The notes: generated by a model from the letters alone, not told the origin. 64,000 nucleotides of DNA from Pseudarthrobacter sp. PS3-L1 (GCF_030063285.1 NZ_JASISU010000004.1:186001-250000), one strand, 5' to 3'. Positions 28,739 to 41,268 are shown, counted from the first letter of the stretch. Numbers and translations are program-made.

Positions 28739-28744
28739 TAAGCT
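28739..28744 (+). promoter_or_regulatory. Possible glmS -10 box, leaderless
   Basis: TAAGCT lies 7 nt before the glmS ATG at 28752 and no Shine-Dalgarno is at usable distance. It supports both leaderless initiation and the choice of the second start codon. Confidence 0.45.
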
Positions 28745-28751
28745 TGTGTCC

Positions 28752-30644
28752 ATGTGTGGAATCGTAGGATATGTGGGCCATTCGAATGCCCGGGGAACAG
28801 TCGGATACAACGCGTTGGACGTGGTCCTTGAGGGGCTGCGCCGTCTTGAGTACCGCGGGTATGACTCTGCCGGGGTCGCAGTCATCACGCAGGGAGAGGT
28901 GGATGCCCGCAAGAAATCGGGCAAACTCAGCAACCTGCTTGCGGAACTCGAGGAACATCCCCTCCCCGCGGCCAGCACTGGAATCGGTCACACCCGCTGG
29001 GCTACCCACGGCGGCCCTACGGACCAGAATGCGCATCCGCACCTGGCCGACGGCGGCAAATTGGCCCTTATCCACAACGGCATCATCGAAAACTTTGCCG
29101 AGCTCAAGCGTGAACTCCTGGACTCCGGGGTAACTTTCGTATCAGAGACAGACACTGAGGTAGCTGCTGCCCTCCTAGGCCGGATCTTCCGCGAGGACCT
29201 CGACGGGGACACCTCGGATGGCGCCCTGACCCGCGCCATGCAGCTTGCCTGCCAGCGGCTGGAAGGGGCATTCACGCTTCTCGCCGTCCATGCAGATCAC
29301 CCGGACGTTGTCGTGGCAGCCCGCCGCAACTCACCGTTGGTGGTGGGCCTCGGGGATGGTGAGAACTTCCTGGGCTCCGATGTTTCAGGCTTCATCGACT
29401 ACACCCGCCGGGCCGTTGAATTGGGACAGGACCAGATCGTCACCATTACTGCTGACACCGTGGAGATCACAGACTTCTACGGAAATCCGGCCGAGGGCAA
29501 GGAGTACCACGTTGACTGGGACCCTGCCTCGGCAGAAAAGGGCGGTTTCAGCTCCTTCATGGAGAAGGAAATCCACGATCAGCCGGATGCTGTAGGCCAG
29601 ACCCTCCTGGGCCGGTCGGACATTGACGGCAGGCTGACCCTTGACGAACTCCGGATTGATCCCGAGCTCCTGAAGCAGGTCAACAAGATTGTGGTTCTTG
29701 CCTGTGGCACTGCTGCCTACGCCGGAATGGTAGCCAAGTATGCGATTGAAAACTGGTGCAGGATCCCCACGGAAGTGGAGCTGGCCCACGAATTCCGTTA
29801 CCGCGACCCCATCCTGGACTCAAATACGCTGGTCGTTTCCATCAGCCAGTCCGGCGAGACCATGGACACGTTGATGGCGGTCCGCTATGCGCGGGAGCAG
29901 GGCGCAAAGACCATCTCCATTTGCAATACCAATGGTTCAACGATCCCCCGTGAATCCGACGCCGTCCTGTACACCCATGCAGGGCCGGAAATTGCCGTGG
30001 CTTCCACCAAGGCATTCCTGGCGCAGATCACTGCCGCCTACCTGTTGGGTCTTTATCTGGCGCAGCTTCGCGGCAATATCTTCTCCGGCCAGATCAAGGA
30101 TGTCCTGGCGGACCTTGGCAAGATCCCCGCGAAGATCCAGAAAATCATCGACGACGCTGGTCCCCTCCGCGAGCTGGCACGCAGCATGAGTGATGCCCAG
30201 TCGGTCCTCTTCCTGGGGCGGCATGTGGGTTACCCGGTTGCCCTGGAAGGGGCACTCAAGCTCAAGGAGCTCGCCTACATCCACGCCGAGGGATTTGCTG
30301 CCGGTGAGCTCAAGCATGGCCCGATCGCGCTGATCGACGAGGGGCAGCCGGTCTTTGTTGTGGTTCCGTCACCACGGGGCCGGGACTCCCTGCACGCGAA
30401 GGTTGTCAGTAACATCCAGGAGGTCCGCGCACGTGGCGCCCGCACCCTGGTGATCGCCGAGGAAGGCGATGACGCCGTGCGCGACTACGCTGAGTTTGTC
30501 TTCTACGTCCCGGAGACTCCTACGCTCCTCATGCCGCTGTTGACCACTGTCCCGCTGCAGATTTTTGCAGCAGAACTTGCCGCAGCGAAGGGCTATGACG
30601 TGGACCAACCACGTAACCTGGCCAAGAGCGTGACCGTAGAGTAG
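28752..30644 (+). CDS. glmS: Glucosamine-6-P synthase (isomerizing, glutamine-using)
   Basis: Makes glucosamine-6-phosphate from fructose-6-phosphate and glutamine, the entry to UDP-GlcNAc. The ATG at 28752 gives MCGIVGYVG, placing the nucleophile Cys at position 2 so that Met removal exposes it; the GTG 6 nt earlier would bury it. The protein has 630 residues: N-terminal glutaminase ([10 protein letters not shown]), then two SIS sugar-isomerase domains (SQSGETMDT), ending AKSVTVE. No glmS ribozyme is visible upstream. acpS follows after 4 nt. Confidence 0.96.
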   Translation: MCGIVGYVGHSNARGTVGYNALDVVLEGLRRLEYRGYDSAGVAVITQGEVDARKKSGKLSNLLAELEEHPLPAASTGIGHTRWATHGGPTDQNAHPHLADGGKLALIHNGIIENFAELKRELLDSGVTFVSETDTEVAAALLGRIFREDLDGDTSDGALTRAMQLACQRLEGAFTLLAVHADHPDVVVAARRNSPLVVGLGDGENFLGSDVSGFIDYTRRAVELGQDQIVTITADTVEITDFYGNPAEGKEYHVDWDPASAEKGGFSSFMEKEIHDQPDAVGQTLLGRSDIDGRLTLDELRIDPELLKQVNKIVVLACGTAAYAGMVAKYAIENWCRIPTEVELAHEFRYRDPILDSNTLVVSISQSGETMDTLMAVRYAREQGAKTISICNTNGSTIPRESDAVLYTHAGPEIAVASTKAFLAQITAAYLLGLYLAQLRGNIFSGQIKDVLADLGKIPAKIQKIIDDAGPLRELARSMSDAQSVLFLGRHVGYPVALEGALKLKELAYIHAEGFAAGELKHGPIALIDEGQPVFVVVPSPRGRDSLHAKVVSNIQEVRARGARTLVIAEEGDDAVRDYAEFVFYVPETPTLLMPLLTTVPLQIFAAELAAAKGYDVDQPRNLAKSVTVE

Positions 30645-30648
30645 AGCC

Positions 30649-30996
30649 ATGATTGTTGGCATAGGCGTTGACGTTGTAGACATTGAGCGGTTCGGCAAGC
30701 AGCTGGAGCGCACACCAGGGCTCCGGGACAGGCTTTTTGTTCCTGCGGAACGCGAGCTCAACACGCGGTCCCTGGCAGCACGGTTTGCCGCCAAGGAAGC
30801 GGTGGCGAAGGTTCTCGGTGCCCCGGCTGGAATGAACTGGCAGGACTGCTGGATTGGACTCGACCACAGCGGGCCCACGGTGCAGGTCAAAGGGACGGTC
30901 CTGGCTGTTGCCGAATCCAAGGGCGTCAAACGCTGGCACCTGTCGATGAGCCATGACGGTGGTATTGCCATGGCTACAGTCGTGGCGGAATCCTGA
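30649..30996 (+). CDS. acpS: Holo-acyl-carrier-protein synthase
   Basis: Transfers phosphopantetheine from CoA to acyl carrier protein. The 115-residue protein has the two conserved motifs of the family: [12 protein letters not shown] (metal Asp) and [13 protein letters not shown] (metal Glu). It lies 4 nt after glmS and just before nnr, an order common in actinobacteria. Confidence 0.95.
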   Translation: MIVGIGVDVVDIERFGKQLERTPGLRDRLFVPAERELNTRSLAARFAAKEAVAKVLGAPAGMNWQDCWIGLDHSGPTVQVKGTVLAVAESKGVKRWHLSMSHDGGIAMATVVAES

Positions 30997-31012
30997 CGGG
31001 AAGCCCACTCAC

Positions 31013-32581
31013 ATGATCAGCGCCTATACCGGGAACCAGGTCAGGGAAGCCGAAAAGCCCCTGCTGGACCAGGGTATGGGCGCTGTTCTCATGCAACGGG
31101 CCGCCTTCGGGCTCGCAGGAGCCGTGGCCCGGGAGCTACAGGGCCGTGGTGCGCGGCTGTACGGCTCGAGCGCCGTGGTGCTGGTGGGGCAGGGGAACAA
31201 TGGTGGAGATGGGCTCTTTGCCGCCGCACTGTTGGCCCGACGGGGACTGCGGGTACGGGCGGTCCTGATCGGTCCCGAAGCCCACTCGCAGGGGCTTAGC
31301 GCTTGCAGGAAGGCTTTTGTCGAGGTACTCAATGCCGACCAATACGACGCCGGATGGTTGGCTGAACGCTGCCTTGAACCAGACGTCGTGGTCGATGCCT
31401 TGCTCGGCACAGGGAGCAAGGGCGCCCTGCGGGGCATGATGGCCTCTGTCGCAGAGATTCTGGACGGAACGGAAGCCCTGGTATCTAGTGGGCGTCGTAG
31501 GCCGATTGTCATTGCGTGCGATGTCCCCAGCGGACTGGACTCAACAGCCGGAACCACAGCTGGGTCCGTCATCCGTGCCGATCTCACTGTCACTTTCGGC
31601 GGAGTCAAGGTGGGCACCGTGGTGGACCCGGGAGCAGACGCCTCAGGACGGGTTGAGCTGGTGGATATTGGGTTGGAGCCTTACTTGCCGCAGCCTTCCC
31701 TTCGGCGCCTGGAAACGGGCGATCTCGGCAGGCTCCTGCCTCACCCCGGGCGGCGCTCACAAAAATACACCAGGGGAGTCCTGGGAATCATCGCCGGAAC
31801 CGCAGCCTACCCGGGAGCTGCCGTACTGGCGTGCCGCGGCGCCTTGGCTGCAGGGGTAGGGATGGTGCGGTACCTTGGCCCACCAGAAGTTGCTGATGCT
31901 GTCCGCGCTGCCTGCCCAGAAGTGGTCTGTAGTTCCGGCTCCGTTGACAGTCTCCACGTGCAAGCCTGGTTGGTGGGGCCAGGGATGGACAGCTCAGACC
32001 AAGCGCAACTCGAACGGGCCCGGCAAGCATTGGCCTCGGGGCTGCCCGTGGTGGCTGATGCGGGAGCGCTCCCGGTCCTCCCCGCAGAGTTGGGAGCCCA
32101 TGTCCTGCTGACGCCCCACGCGGGAGAACTTGCCAGCCTGATGGCCCGGTTGGGAATCGATGCTGACCGTAAAGAGATTGAAGCGGACACCCTGCAGGCT
32201 GTGCGCAAGGCTGCTGCGGCCTCCGGCGCCACAGTGCTCCTCAAAGGTGCCACCACCGTGATTGCACACCCGGACGGTGAGGTTTTCAGCCAGGCTGATG
32301 GTGTCGCCTGGATGGCGACCGCTGGCAGTGGAGATGTCTTGGGTGGTATTGCCGGAGCCCTTATGGCACAGCTGGGCCACAACGCCGGCGCCTTTGCCTG
32401 GCTTCAACTTCCGGAGCAGGCCCGTTTTGCCGTCATTGGAGCCATGGCTGCAAGCCTCCACGGACGTGCTGGAGCCCAAGAATCTAGCGGCGGTCCCGTC
32501 TCGGCAAGCGGAATCGCTGCTGAGATTCCTGCAGTCTGGGCTAAGATCAGTGAGCTTAGTAATAAGCGGCCCACACTCTAG
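31013..32581 (+). CDS. nnr: Bifunctional NAD(P)H-hydrate epimerase/dehydratase
   Basis: Repairs hydrated NAD(P)H. The N-terminal YjeF epimerase domain (~1-220) has VLVGQGNNGGDGLFAA and a DALLGTG loop. The C-terminal ADP-dependent dehydratase (~230-510) has VGPGMD, HAGELASL and the catalytic AGSGDVLGG. The 522-residue length fits the fused enzyme. The ATG at 31013 (MISAYTGNQVREAE) is preferred; an upstream frame extension overlaps acpS without a ribosome-binding site. Confidence 0.93.
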   Translation: MISAYTGNQVREAEKPLLDQGMGAVLMQRAAFGLAGAVARELQGRGARLYGSSAVVLVGQGNNGGDGLFAAALLARRGLRVRAVLIGPEAHSQGLSACRKAFVEVLNADQYDAGWLAERCLEPDVVVDALLGTGSKGALRGMMASVAEILDGTEALVSSGRRRPIVIACDVPSGLDSTAGTTAGSVIRADLTVTFGGVKVGTVVDPGADASGRVELVDIGLEPYLPQPSLRRLETGDLGRLLPHPGRRSQKYTRGVLGIIAGTAAYPGAAVLACRGALAAGVGMVRYLGPPEVADAVRAACPEVVCSSGSVDSLHVQAWLVGPGMDSSDQAQLERARQALASGLPVVADAGALPVLPAELGAHVLLTPHAGELASLMARLGIDADRKEIEADTLQAVRKAAAASGATVLLKGATTVIAHPDGEVFSQADGVAWMATAGSGDVLGGIAGALMAQLGHNAGAFAWLQLPEQARFAVIGAMAASLHGRAGAQESSGGPVSASGIAAEIPAVWAKISELSNKRPTL

Positions 32582-32660
32582 AGCGTCACAGCCCCATGCC
32601 CCCATGCGCCGTGGCGTAACGTCTGTGGAGACCAATAGAGGCATTTGACGAGGAGTACAC

Positions 32661-34943
32661 ATGGAAATTTGGCCTGGATCGGCGTATCCGCTTGGTGCTA
32701 CCTTCAACGGAACTGGCACCAACTTCGCCATCTTCAGCGATCGTGCCGAAAAGATCGAGCTCTGCCTCTTTGACGAAGCTGGCGCGGAAACTCGCGTGGA
32801 ACTCACGGAGGTAGATGGGTACGTGTGGCACTGCTACCTTCCCCACGTGCAGCCCGGCCAGCGCTACGGCTACCGCGTCCATGGTGAGTACAATCCCGGA
32901 GCCGGTAACCGCTTCAATCCGAATAAACTCCTCCTTGATCCCTATGCGAAGGCGATCCAGGGCCAGATTGACTGGGATCCCTCACTTTTCACGTATGAGT
33001 TCGGCGATCCTGACAGCATCAATAATGATGACTCTGCTGAGCATATGATGATGGGCATTGTCATCAACCCGTACTTCGATTGGGAGGGTGATCAGAACCT
33101 CCGGATTCCGTACCACAAGTCCGTGATCTATGAGGCTCATGTCAAAGGCCTGACCCAGCTGCATCCCGAGGTTCCTGAGGAGCAGCGCGGAACGTACGCG
33201 GGAGTTGCCCACCCATCAGTGGTTTCCCACCTGCAGAAGCTGGGGATTACTGCCATTGAGCTCATGCCGGTCCACCAGTTTGTCAACGACGGCACCCTGC
33301 AGGACAAGGGTCTGAGTAACTACTGGGGCTACAACACCATTGGATTCTTCGCTCCGCAGAACACCTACAGCTCCTCGGGAGACACGGGCCAGCAGGTCCA
33401 GGACTTCAAGGCGATGGTGCGGGCCCTTCACCAGGCTGGGATCGAGGTGATCCTCGACGTGGTCTACAACCACACCGCGGAAGGCAACCACCTGGGCCCC
33501 ACGCTGTCCTTCAAGGGCATTGACAATGAGGCCTACTACCGGTTGATGGATGATGACCCGAAGCACTACATGGACTACACCGGGACGGGAAACTCACTCA
33601 ACGTCCGCCACCCGCACTCACTCCAGCTGCTCATGGACTCGCTGCGGTACTGGGTCACGGAAATGCACGTTGATGGTTTCCGCTTTGACCTGGCCTCGAC
33701 ACTGGCCCGTGAGTTCTACGACGTTGACAAGCTGTCCACCTTTTTCGAGCTGATCCAGCAGGACCCAGTGGTCTCCCAGGTCAAATTGATCGCAGAGCCC
33801 TGGGACATTGGCCCCGGGGGCTACCAGGTCGGTAACTTCCCGCCGCAGTGGACGGAATGGAATGGAAAATACCGCGACACTGTCCGCGACTTCTGGCGGG
33901 GTGAGCACTCAACCCTTGGCGAGTTCGCGTCAAGGTTGACCGGCTCGGCAGATCTCTACGAACACTCCGGGCGCAGGCCCGTGGCCTCCATCAACTTCGT
34001 GACCGCCCACGATGGTTTCACACTTGCTGACCTGGTGTCCTACAACGAGAAGCACAACGATGCCAACGGCGAAGACAACAACGACGGCGAATCCCACAAC
34101 CGCTCCTGGAACTCAGGGGCAGAGGGCCCCACTGATGACCCGGCAGTCCTGGGCATGCGGGCGCGCCAGCAGCGTAACTTCATCTCCACTCTGCTTCTCT
34201 CGCAGGGTGTTCCGATGCTCCTGCACGGCGATGAGCTGGGACGGACGCAGCGGGGAAACAATAACGGATACTGCCAGGACTCGGAACTGACCTGGATCAA
34301 TTGGGAGTCCGTGGACCAGCCGCTGATTGAATTCACGGCCGCTGTCAGTGCGCTGCGGGCAAAACACCCGACTTTCCGTCGCAGCCGCTTCTTTGACGGA
34401 CGCCCTGTTCCCCGGGGTGAGGGCGAACCGTTGCCGGACATCGAATGGCTCGATCCAGCAGGGTCTGCCATGAGCCCGGAGGATTGGGACAGCGGGTTCG
34501 GCCGTGCCGTGGGTGTTTTCCTCAACGGTGACGGCATTCATGCGCAGGACGAACGCGGACGCCGGATCACGGATGTGAATTTCCTGCTGTACTTCAATGC
34601 CCATGACGAGAAAGTCGACTACGTCCTTCCGTCGGACGAGTACGCCCCGGCGTGGGACATCATCATTGATACCGCGGGACACTCTGCGGATGCGCAGGCT
34701 CACGACGCCGGGTCGACGGTAGGTGTGGAAGCAAAATCGCTGGTGGTGCTGCGGGCCCACAGTCTTCCGGAGGTGGAGCCGGATTACTCTGTGGCGGCAT
34801 CCTTGGCGGCACTGACGCATAACACCACCACGGAGACAGCGTCCTTGACGGCACCGGCCGATTACGCCCCGGTACATAGCGCCCCGGTAAATGGTGCAGC
34901 TGGTCCGGACGCCGGTGAGAGCAGCGGGAAGGACAGCGAATGA
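32661..34943 (+). CDS. glgX: Glycogen debranching enzyme GlgX/TreX
   Basis: Hydrolyses alpha-1,6 branches of glycogen to release linear maltodextrins. The 760-residue GH13 protein has an N-terminal CBM48 (~1-100), the catalytic barrel with nucleophile Asp343 in DGFRFDLAS, acid Glu379 in LIAEPWDIG, and [10 protein letters not shown] for the transition-state Asp. A C-terminal Ala/Thr/Pro-rich tail of ~50 residues is not conserved. A GACGAGGAG site precedes the ATG. The stop overlaps the treY ATG, so its product feeds TreY and TreZ directly. Confidence 0.95.
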   Translation: MEIWPGSAYPLGATFNGTGTNFAIFSDRAEKIELCLFDEAGAETRVELTEVDGYVWHCYLPHVQPGQRYGYRVHGEYNPGAGNRFNPNKLLLDPYAKAIQGQIDWDPSLFTYEFGDPDSINNDDSAEHMMMGIVINPYFDWEGDQNLRIPYHKSVIYEAHVKGLTQLHPEVPEEQRGTYAGVAHPSVVSHLQKLGITAIELMPVHQFVNDGTLQDKGLSNYWGYNTIGFFAPQNTYSSSGDTGQQVQDFKAMVRALHQAGIEVILDVVYNHTAEGNHLGPTLSFKGIDNEAYYRLMDDDPKHYMDYTGTGNSLNVRHPHSLQLLMDSLRYWVTEMHVDGFRFDLASTLAREFYDVDKLSTFFELIQQDPVVSQVKLIAEPWDIGPGGYQVGNFPPQWTEWNGKYRDTVRDFWRGEHSTLGEFASRLTGSADLYEHSGRRPVASINFVTAHDGFTLADLVSYNEKHNDANGEDNNDGESHNRSWNSGAEGPTDDPAVLGMRARQQRNFISTLLLSQGVPMLLHGDELGRTQRGNNNGYCQDSELTWINWESVDQPLIEFTAAVSALRAKHPTFRRSRFFDGRPVPRGEGEPLPDIEWLDPAGSAMSPEDWDSGFGRAVGVFLNGDGIHAQDERGRRITDVNFLLYFNAHDEKVDYVLPSDEYAPAWDIIIDTAGHSADAQAHDAGSTVGVEAKSLVVLRAHSLPEVEPDYSVAASLAALTHNTTTETASLTAPADYAPVHSAPVNGAAGPDAGESSGKDSE

Positions 34944-37267
34944 GGACGCCCACCTCTACGTACCGGTTGCAAATCCGGTCCGATTTCACGCTGCACGATG
35001 CTGCGGCGGTTGTCCCGTACCTCCATAACCTGGGTGCCGACTGGGTGTACCTGTCCCCGATTCTCACGGCGGAGAAGGGCTCCGACCACGGCTATGACGT
35101 CACGGATCCCACGGCTGTGGACCCGGAACGCGGTGGCCCGGAAGGGCTCCTCGCGCTCTCCCAGGCAGCCCGCAACGTGGGTATGGGAGTTCTGGTGGAC
35201 ATTGTCCCCAACCACGTTGGTGTTGAGTCACCTGCGCAGAACCCATGGTGGTGGTCACTGTTGAAAGAGGGCAGGGAATCCAGGTATGCCGAGGCGTTCG
35301 ACGTGGACTGGGAACTGTCGGGCGGGAAGGTACGGCTTCCAGTGCTGGGCTCCGAGGATGACCTGGCTGCGCTGAAAATCGTGGACGGTGAGCTGCGGTA
35401 CTACGACCACCGCTTTCCGCTGGCCGCTGGCTCCTGGGCGGAAGGAGATTCTCCCCAGGACGTTCACAGCAGGCAGAACTACGAGCTGGTGTTCTGGAAA
35501 CGGGCTGACAGCGAGCTCAACTACAGGCGGTTCTTTGCCGTCAATTCCCTCGCCGGGATACGAGTGGAGGTTCCCTGGGTCTTTGACGAGGCCCATGCAG
35601 AGGTACGTCGCTGGTTCGAGGACGGGCTTGTTGACGGGCTGAGAGTGGATCATCCCGATGGGCTGGCAGATCCGGCAGCGTACCTTGACCGACTCAAGGA
35701 CATGAGCAGGAATGCCTATGTCCTAGTGGAAAAGATCCTGGAACCAGGCGAGCAGCTCCCCGGAACTTTTGCCACGGAAGGAACCACAGGGTATGACGCG
35801 TTGACTGACGTGGACCGGGTTCTGGTAGATCCGGCCGGTGAGAAGCCCCTGGATATCCTGGACGCCGCGTTGCGCGAAAGCGACAGGCCAGCCAACTATG
35901 AGGACATGATCCGTGGAACCAAGCGTGTTATTGCAGATGGGATCCTACGGTCAGAGATCCTTCGTCTGGCTCGCTTGGTCCCTGCACAGGCTGGACTTGC
36001 AGTCAGTGACAGCGCTGACGCGATCGCTGAGATCATCGCGGCATTTCCGGTCTACCGCTCCTACCTTCCGATTGGCGCCGATGTCCTGAAGAATGCCGCG
36101 GCTGCTGCGGCACGCCACCGCCCGGAGCTGGGGACTGATATAGACAGGCTCCTGCCTGCGCTGCTCGACGGCGGCTCCGACGTGGGACGAAGGTTCCAGC
36201 AGACCTCCGGGATGGTCATGGCGAAGGGTGTCGAAGACACGGCGTTCTACAGGTACAACCGCCTGGGAACACTGACAGAGGTGGGAGCTGATCCCACCGA
36301 GTTTGCAGTCTCACCGCAGGAATTCCACCAGCGGATGGGACAGCGGCAGGCAAACCTGCCGCTGTCCATGACAACGCTGACCACCCATGACACCAAACGC
36401 AGCGAAGATACCCGGGCCCGAATCTCGGTTATTGCCGAACTTCCTAGTCAATGGAGCACCACGCTGAATGCCCTGAGGGCCCTGGCGCCGCTTCCCGATG
36501 GGCCGTTGGAAACATTGGTATGGCAGGCTGTCATTGGTTCCTGGCCCGCGTCCCGGGAACGGTTGCACAGCTACACCGAAAAAGCGGCCCGTGAGGCTGG
36601 CAACTCGACCACCTGGACCGATCCTGACCAGGCCTTTGAGGATAAACTCCGGGCTGCCGTTGACGCCGTCTTCGACAACCCCGACGTGAGTGCCCAGATC
36701 GAGCAGTTCGTCGCGGACATCAAGGCCTACGCCGACTCGAACTCGCTTGCGGCCAAACTTATCCAGCTCACTATGCCGGGTGTTCCGGACGTCTACCAGG
36801 GCACCGAATTCCATGATCGGTCCTTGTGCGATCCGGACAACAGGCGGGCAGTGGACTTTGAACAGCGCAGCGCAGCCCTTACTTCCCTGGATTCCGGGGA
36901 ACTGCCATCCTCCGGGAGCGAAGAGGCAAAACTCCTGGTGACGTCGCGGGCCCTGCGCTTGCGGCGGGACCATCCAGAGCTCTTCGCTGGATACCGGCAG
37001 GTGCCAGTGACAGGCGCTGCGGCCGAGCATGCTGTGGCGTTCAACCGTGGCGGCGACGGAGGTGACGGCGCGATCAGCCTCGCCACCCGGCTGCCTGCAG
37101 GACTGGAGGAGGCTGGCGGTTGGCGCGACACCGCCGTCGAGCTCCACAGGCAGATGACCGATGTATTGACCGGAGCTACATATGGGCCCGGTTCCGTTGC
37201 GGTAGGGGAGATTCTTGCGCAGTTCCCCGTGGCCCTCCTGACACCTGTGGAAGGTAGAAAAGCATGA
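34940..37267 (+). CDS. treY: Malto-oligosyltrehalose synthase
   Basis: Isomerises the reducing-end alpha-1,4 bond of maltodextrins to the alpha,alpha-1,1 bond of trehalose. The 775-residue GH13 protein has STYRLQ at the N-terminus, VDIVPNHVG, the nucleophile Asp237 in [10 protein letters not shown], Glu264 in LVEKIL and the [13 protein letters not shown] segment near residue 480. The long insert in the barrel is typical of TreY. It is overlapped by 4 nt at both ends with glgX and treZ. Confidence 0.96.
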   Translation: MRTPTSTYRLQIRSDFTLHDAAAVVPYLHNLGADWVYLSPILTAEKGSDHGYDVTDPTAVDPERGGPEGLLALSQAARNVGMGVLVDIVPNHVGVESPAQNPWWWSLLKEGRESRYAEAFDVDWELSGGKVRLPVLGSEDDLAALKIVDGELRYYDHRFPLAAGSWAEGDSPQDVHSRQNYELVFWKRADSELNYRRFFAVNSLAGIRVEVPWVFDEAHAEVRRWFEDGLVDGLRVDHPDGLADPAAYLDRLKDMSRNAYVLVEKILEPGEQLPGTFATEGTTGYDALTDVDRVLVDPAGEKPLDILDAALRESDRPANYEDMIRGTKRVIADGILRSEILRLARLVPAQAGLAVSDSADAIAEIIAAFPVYRSYLPIGADVLKNAAAAAARHRPELGTDIDRLLPALLDGGSDVGRRFQQTSGMVMAKGVEDTAFYRYNRLGTLTEVGADPTEFAVSPQEFHQRMGQRQANLPLSMTTLTTHDTKRSEDTRARISVIAELPSQWSTTLNALRALAPLPDGPLETLVWQAVIGSWPASRERLHSYTEKAAREAGNSTTWTDPDQAFEDKLRAAVDAVFDNPDVSAQIEQFVADIKAYADSNSLAAKLIQLTMPGVPDVYQGTEFHDRSLCDPDNRRAVDFEQRSAALTSLDSGELPSSGSEEAKLLVTSRALRLRRDHPELFAGYRQVPVTGAAAEHAVAFNRGGDGGDGAISLATRLPAGLEEAGGWRDTAVELHRQMTDVLTGATYGPGSVAVGEILAQFPVALLTPVEGRKA

Positions 37268-39027
37268 CCCTGCAGAACACTGGTGCCGAGCGTTTTGACG
37301 TCTGGGCCCCCAAAGTTGACAGCGTGGTCCTTCATGCTGATGGCGAGCAGTACGCCATGGTCGCGGCAAGCGGAGCTTCGGGCTGGTGGACTGCGCCCCA
37401 GGCACCTGCTGGCGGCGAGGTCCGCTATGGCTACAGCCTGGATGGCGGTGACGTGGTGCCAGATCCGCGGTCCAGGCGCCTCCCGGACGGTGTCCACCGG
37501 CTCTCCGCCACGTTCGATCCTGCAGCCCACGTCTGGCAGGACACATCCTGGAAGGGACGTGACCTGCAGGGCTCGGTCATTTACGAGCTTCACGTGGGCA
37601 CGTTCACCCCGGAAGGGACCCTCGACGCGGCCGTGGAAAAGCTCGATTACCTTGTCACGCTCGGCATCACCACCATCGAGCTGCTTCCGGTCAATGGCTT
37701 CAACGGCACGCATAACTGGGGCTACGACGGCGTCCAGTGGTACGCGGTCCACGAGGGGTATGGCGGCCCAGCAGGCTACCAACGGTTCGTGGATGCGGCT
37801 CACGGTGCCGGGCTGGCCGTGATTCAGGACGTTGTTTATAACCACCTTGGCCCCAGTGGGAACTACCTTCCCATGTTCGGTCCCTACCTCAAGGAGGGCG
37901 ACGCCAATACCTGGGGCGACTCCGTCAACCTCGACGGCGCTGGCTCCGATGTTGTTCGGGAATACATCTTGGACAACGCAGCAATGTGGCTCCGGGACTA
38001 CCATGTGGACGGCCTTCGGCTGGATGCAGTCCATGCGCTCCGTGACGAGCGGGCAGTGCACGTCCTTGAGGACCTGGCGGTTGTAGGCGACACAGTTGCT
38101 GCCGAGACGGGGCTGGTCCGCACGCTCATCGCGGAATCTGACCTCAACAACCCAAAATTGCTCTACCCTCGGGGAGACAACGGGTTCGGCCTTGCCGGGC
38201 AGTGGAGCGACGACTTCCACCATGCAGTCCATGTGGCGGTCAGCGGCGAGACGACCGGTTACTACGGCGACTTCGAATCGCTGGACACGCTCGGCAAAGT
38301 ACTCAGGGATGGCTTCCTGCACGACGGCGGCTGGTCCAGTTTCCGCGAACGCCATCACGGCAGGCCCATCAACAAGGCACTGGTCCACCCGGCAGCCCTG
38401 GTGGTCTGCAACCAGAACCACGACCAGATCGGCAATCGCGCCACAGGCGACAGGCTCTCCCAGTCGCTGGACTACGGCCCTTTGGCACTCGCGGCTGTTC
38501 TGACCCTGACCTCACCGTTCACCCCGATGCTGTTCATGGGTGAGGAATTTGCAGCCAGCACGCCGTGGCAGTTTTTTACCTCCCACCCAGAAGCAGAACT
38601 TGGCAGATTGACGGCAGAGGGACGCATCCGGGAGTTTGAGAAGATGGGCTGGGATCCCGAGGTGGTGCCCGACCCGCAGGATCCGGAAACATTCCTACGC
38701 TCAAAACTGCTTTGGGAAGAAGTCTCTGGCGGGAACCATGCGCGCATGCTCGCTTTGTACCAGGATTTGATCCGGCTGCGGAAATCCGAGGCGGATTTGG
38801 CCAATGCCGGTTTTGCCACGACTGACGTATCTCTGGATTCCGCGGCTGGTTGGCTGCGATTCAGCCGTGGAATGCTGGAGGTCCTGCTGAACTTCTCAGA
38901 CAGTGACGTTGCCCTGCCGGCACCGGGAGCGGAGATCCTGCTGGCCACCGGTCAGGCAACTGGCAGCGGCGAGAGCCTCCTCCTTCCAGCCTTGAGTGCG
39001 GTGGTAATCCGTAAGCCGGCGGCTTAA
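37264..39027 (+). CDS. treZ: Malto-oligosyltrehalose trehalohydrolase
   Basis: Cleaves the terminal trehalose from malto-oligosyltrehalose. The 587-residue GH13 protein has an N-terminal CBM48-like domain (~1-90), [14 protein letters not shown], nucleophile Asp254 in [10 protein letters not shown], acid Glu291 in LIAESDLN and Asp387 in QNHDQIGN. Its ATG overlaps the treY stop. With glgX and treY it forms the complete TreX-TreY-TreZ route, well known in Arthrobacter. Confidence 0.96.
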   Translation: MTLQNTGAERFDVWAPKVDSVVLHADGEQYAMVAASGASGWWTAPQAPAGGEVRYGYSLDGGDVVPDPRSRRLPDGVHRLSATFDPAAHVWQDTSWKGRDLQGSVIYELHVGTFTPEGTLDAAVEKLDYLVTLGITTIELLPVNGFNGTHNWGYDGVQWYAVHEGYGGPAGYQRFVDAAHGAGLAVIQDVVYNHLGPSGNYLPMFGPYLKEGDANTWGDSVNLDGAGSDVVREYILDNAAMWLRDYHVDGLRLDAVHALRDERAVHVLEDLAVVGDTVAAETGLVRTLIAESDLNNPKLLYPRGDNGFGLAGQWSDDFHHAVHVAVSGETTGYYGDFESLDTLGKVLRDGFLHDGGWSSFRERHHGRPINKALVHPAALVVCNQNHDQIGNRATGDRLSQSLDYGPLALAAVLTLTSPFTPMLFMGEEFAASTPWQFFTSHPEAELGRLTAEGRIREFEKMGWDPEVVPDPQDPETFLRSKLLWEEVSGGNHARMLALYQDLIRLRKSEADLANAGFATTDVSLDSAAGWLRFSRGMLEVLLNFSDSDVALPAPGAEILLATGQATGSGESLLLPALSAVVIRKPAA

Positions 39028-39068
39028 CCGCAGTCCTTCCGTCGGGTTACCCGCATCACAATGGCAAG

Positions 39069-40115
39069 ATGGTGATTATGACTTTCACGGCTGCAGATGA
39101 CCGCTATGACACCATGCCCTACCGACGGGTTGGCCGGAGCGGACTCAAGCTTCCGGCCATCTCGTTGGGGCTGTGGCACAATTTCGGTGATGACAAGCGC
39201 TTTGATGAACAGCGGGCCATCCTGCGGAGGGCTTTTGACCTCGGCGTAAACCACTTCGATCTGGCCAACAACTACGGCCCACCGGATGGATCCGCCGAGA
39301 CCAACTTCGGCCGCCACCTCAAGGACGACTTCCTTCCCTACCGCGATGAGCTGGTCATATCCACCAAGGCCGGCTACTCCATGTGGCCGGGTCCCTACGG
39401 TGACTGGGGATCCAGGAAATATCTTCTGTCCAGCCTGGACCAGTCGCTGCAGCGGATGGGCCTTGACTACGTGGATATCTTCTATAGCCACCGGCCGGAT
39501 CCTCAAACACCTATGGAAGAGACCATGGGAGCCCTGGACCACGCTGTGCGCTCCGGGAAGGCCCTCTATGCAGGCATTTCGTCGTACACCCCCGAACAGA
39601 CCCTTGAGGCTGCCCGCATCCTGAAGGATCTGGGCACGCCACTACTGATCCATCAGCCCAGCTATTCGATGCTCAACAGGTGGACCGAAGACGGCAGTCC
39701 CAACCTCTACGAGGTACTGGACCAGGTCGGCGCAGGTTCCATAGCCTTTTCGCCATTGGCCCAGGGCGTTCTTACGGACCGCTACTTGCAGGGGGTTCCC
39801 GAAGACTCCCGCGCAGCAAAGGCGCGGTTCCTGTCGGAGGAGTCGTTAACCGATGACAAACTGGACCGGGTCCGTGGACTCAATGCCATTGCCGCCGCGC
39901 GTGGCCAGAGCCTTGCCCAGATGGCGATCGCGTGGATCCTGCGAGATCAGCCCAAGGGCAGCCCTGTCACATCAGCGCTGGTAGGGGCGTCCAGCGTCCG
40001 TCAGTTGGAGGACACCCTCTCCGCCATTAGCAACCTGGCCTTCAGCCAGGATGAACTCACCGCGATCGATGAGTTCGCCGTCGAATCAGACATCAATCTA
40101 TGGGCCGTGCGCTGA
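39069..40115 (+). CDS. Aldo/keto reductase, YghZ type
   Basis: An NADPH-dependent oxidoreductase of the YghZ (L-glyceraldehyde-3-phosphate reductase) branch. The 348-residue TIM barrel shows the family opening YRRVGRSGLKLPAISLG, the catalytic Asp and Tyr in FDLANNYGPPDGSAE, STKAG with the Lys, and a C-terminal NADPH-binding VGASSVRQLED. The first ATG at 39069 has CACAAT 6 nt upstream; an in-frame ATG at 39078 is also possible. The physiological substrate is unknown. It follows treZ by 41 nt. Confidence 0.88.
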   Translation: MVIMTFTAADDRYDTMPYRRVGRSGLKLPAISLGLWHNFGDDKRFDEQRAILRRAFDLGVNHFDLANNYGPPDGSAETNFGRHLKDDFLPYRDELVISTKAGYSMWPGPYGDWGSRKYLLSSLDQSLQRMGLDYVDIFYSHRPDPQTPMEETMGALDHAVRSGKALYAGISSYTPEQTLEAARILKDLGTPLLIHQPSYSMLNRWTEDGSPNLYEVLDQVGAGSIAFSPLAQGVLTDRYLQGVPEDSRAAKARFLSEESLTDDKLDRVRGLNAIAAARGQSLAQMAIAWILRDQPKGSPVTSALVGASSVRQLEDTLSAISNLAFSQDELTAIDEFAVESDINLWAVR

Positions 40116-40160
40116 CAGATTTCCTGTCAACGCACACCGTTCCACCAACTAAGGAGTTCC

Positions 40161-41246
40161 GTGTCTACCAATCCCATCCGGGTAGCCATTGTGGGAGTCG
40201 GCAACTGCGCCGCTTCCCTCGTCCAGGGCGTCCAGTACTATCGCGACGCTGACCCCCAGGCCACCATCCCCGGCCTGATGCACGTGGAGTTTGGCAAGTA
40301 CCACGTCAATGACGTGCAGTTCGTCGCTGCGTTCGATGTCGACGGGAAAAAGGTCGGCGTTGATCTTGCCGATGCGATCCTCGCCAGCGAGAACAACACC
40401 ATTAAAATCGCTGATGTCGAACCTACAGGCGTGAGTGTCCAGCGCGGTCACACCCTCGACGGGTTGGGCAAGTACTACCTCGAGACAATTGAGCAGTCCA
40501 CCGAAGAGCCCGTCAACGTGGTGCAGGCCCTCAAGGATGCCAACGTGGACGTTATGGTCTGCTACCTTCCGGTCGGATCGCAAGAAGCGGCCGAATTTTA
40601 TGCACAGTGCGCCATAGATGCTGGCGTTGCCTTCGTGAATGCCCTGCCTGTCTTCCTTGCTGGCACGAAAAAGTGGGCAGACAAGTTCACGGCCGCGGGC
40701 GTTCCCATTGTGGGGGACGACATCAAGAGCCAGATTGGCGCCACCATCACGCACCGCGTCATGGCCAAGCTTTTCGAGGACCGCGGTGTGACGCTTGACA
40801 GGACCTATCAGCTCAACGTTGGCGGCAACATGGACTTCAAAAACATGCTTGAACGCGACAGGCTGGAATCAAAGAAGATATCCAAGACGCAGGCTGTCAC
40901 GTCCAACGTGACGGCGGAACTCGCTGCCAAGGATGTGCACATCGGACCGTCGGACTATGTCCAGTGGCTCGATGACCGCAAGTGGGCGTTTGTTCGCCTC
41001 GAGGGGCGCAACTTCGGCGACGCGCCTGTTTCGCTTGAATACAAACTCGAAGTCTGGGATTCACCCAACTCGGCCGGCGTCATCATTGACGCTATCCGTG
41101 CGGCGAAGATTGGCCTGGACCGAGGTATCGGTGGTCCGCTGCTCTCAGCATCCAGCTACTTCATGAAGTCTCCGCCGGAGCAGGCCAACGATGACCTGGC
41201 CCGAGAAAATGTTGAGGCATTCATCCGGGGAGACCTGCAACGCTAG
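40161..41246 (+). CDS. ino1: myo-Inositol-3-phosphate synthase
   Basis: Converts glucose-6-phosphate to 1L-myo-inositol-1(3)-phosphate, precursor of phosphatidylinositol and mycothiol. The 361-residue actinobacterial-type protein has an N-terminal Rossmann motif ([16 protein letters not shown]) and the signature [13 protein letters not shown] with conserved Lys residues. It starts at GTG with an AACTAAGGAG site. mshA, which uses the same inositol phosphate, lies 3 kb away on the other strand. A strong terminator follows. Confidence 0.95.
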   Translation: MSTNPIRVAIVGVGNCAASLVQGVQYYRDADPQATIPGLMHVEFGKYHVNDVQFVAAFDVDGKKVGVDLADAILASENNTIKIADVEPTGVSVQRGHTLDGLGKYYLETIEQSTEEPVNVVQALKDANVDVMVCYLPVGSQEAAEFYAQCAIDAGVAFVNALPVFLAGTKKWADKFTAAGVPIVGDDIKSQIGATITHRVMAKLFEDRGVTLDRTYQLNVGGNMDFKNMLERDRLESKKISKTQAVTSNVTAELAAKDVHIGPSDYVQWLDDRKWAFVRLEGRNFGDAPVSLEYKLEVWDSPNSAGVIIDAIRAAKIGLDRGIGGPLLSASSYFMKSPPEQANDDLARENVEAFIRGDLQR

Positions 41247-41268
41247 TCTGCCCACGCGCAGCAGTACG

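Noticed and set aside
28624-28751. glmS ribozyme before glmS
   Set aside because: Only 128 nt separate coaA and glmS, and the start appears leaderless; no ribozyme core is visible.
36793-38421. 542-codon reverse-strand frame over treY and treZ
   Set aside because: Shadow of two well-supported GH13 genes with no ribosome-binding site or motifs.
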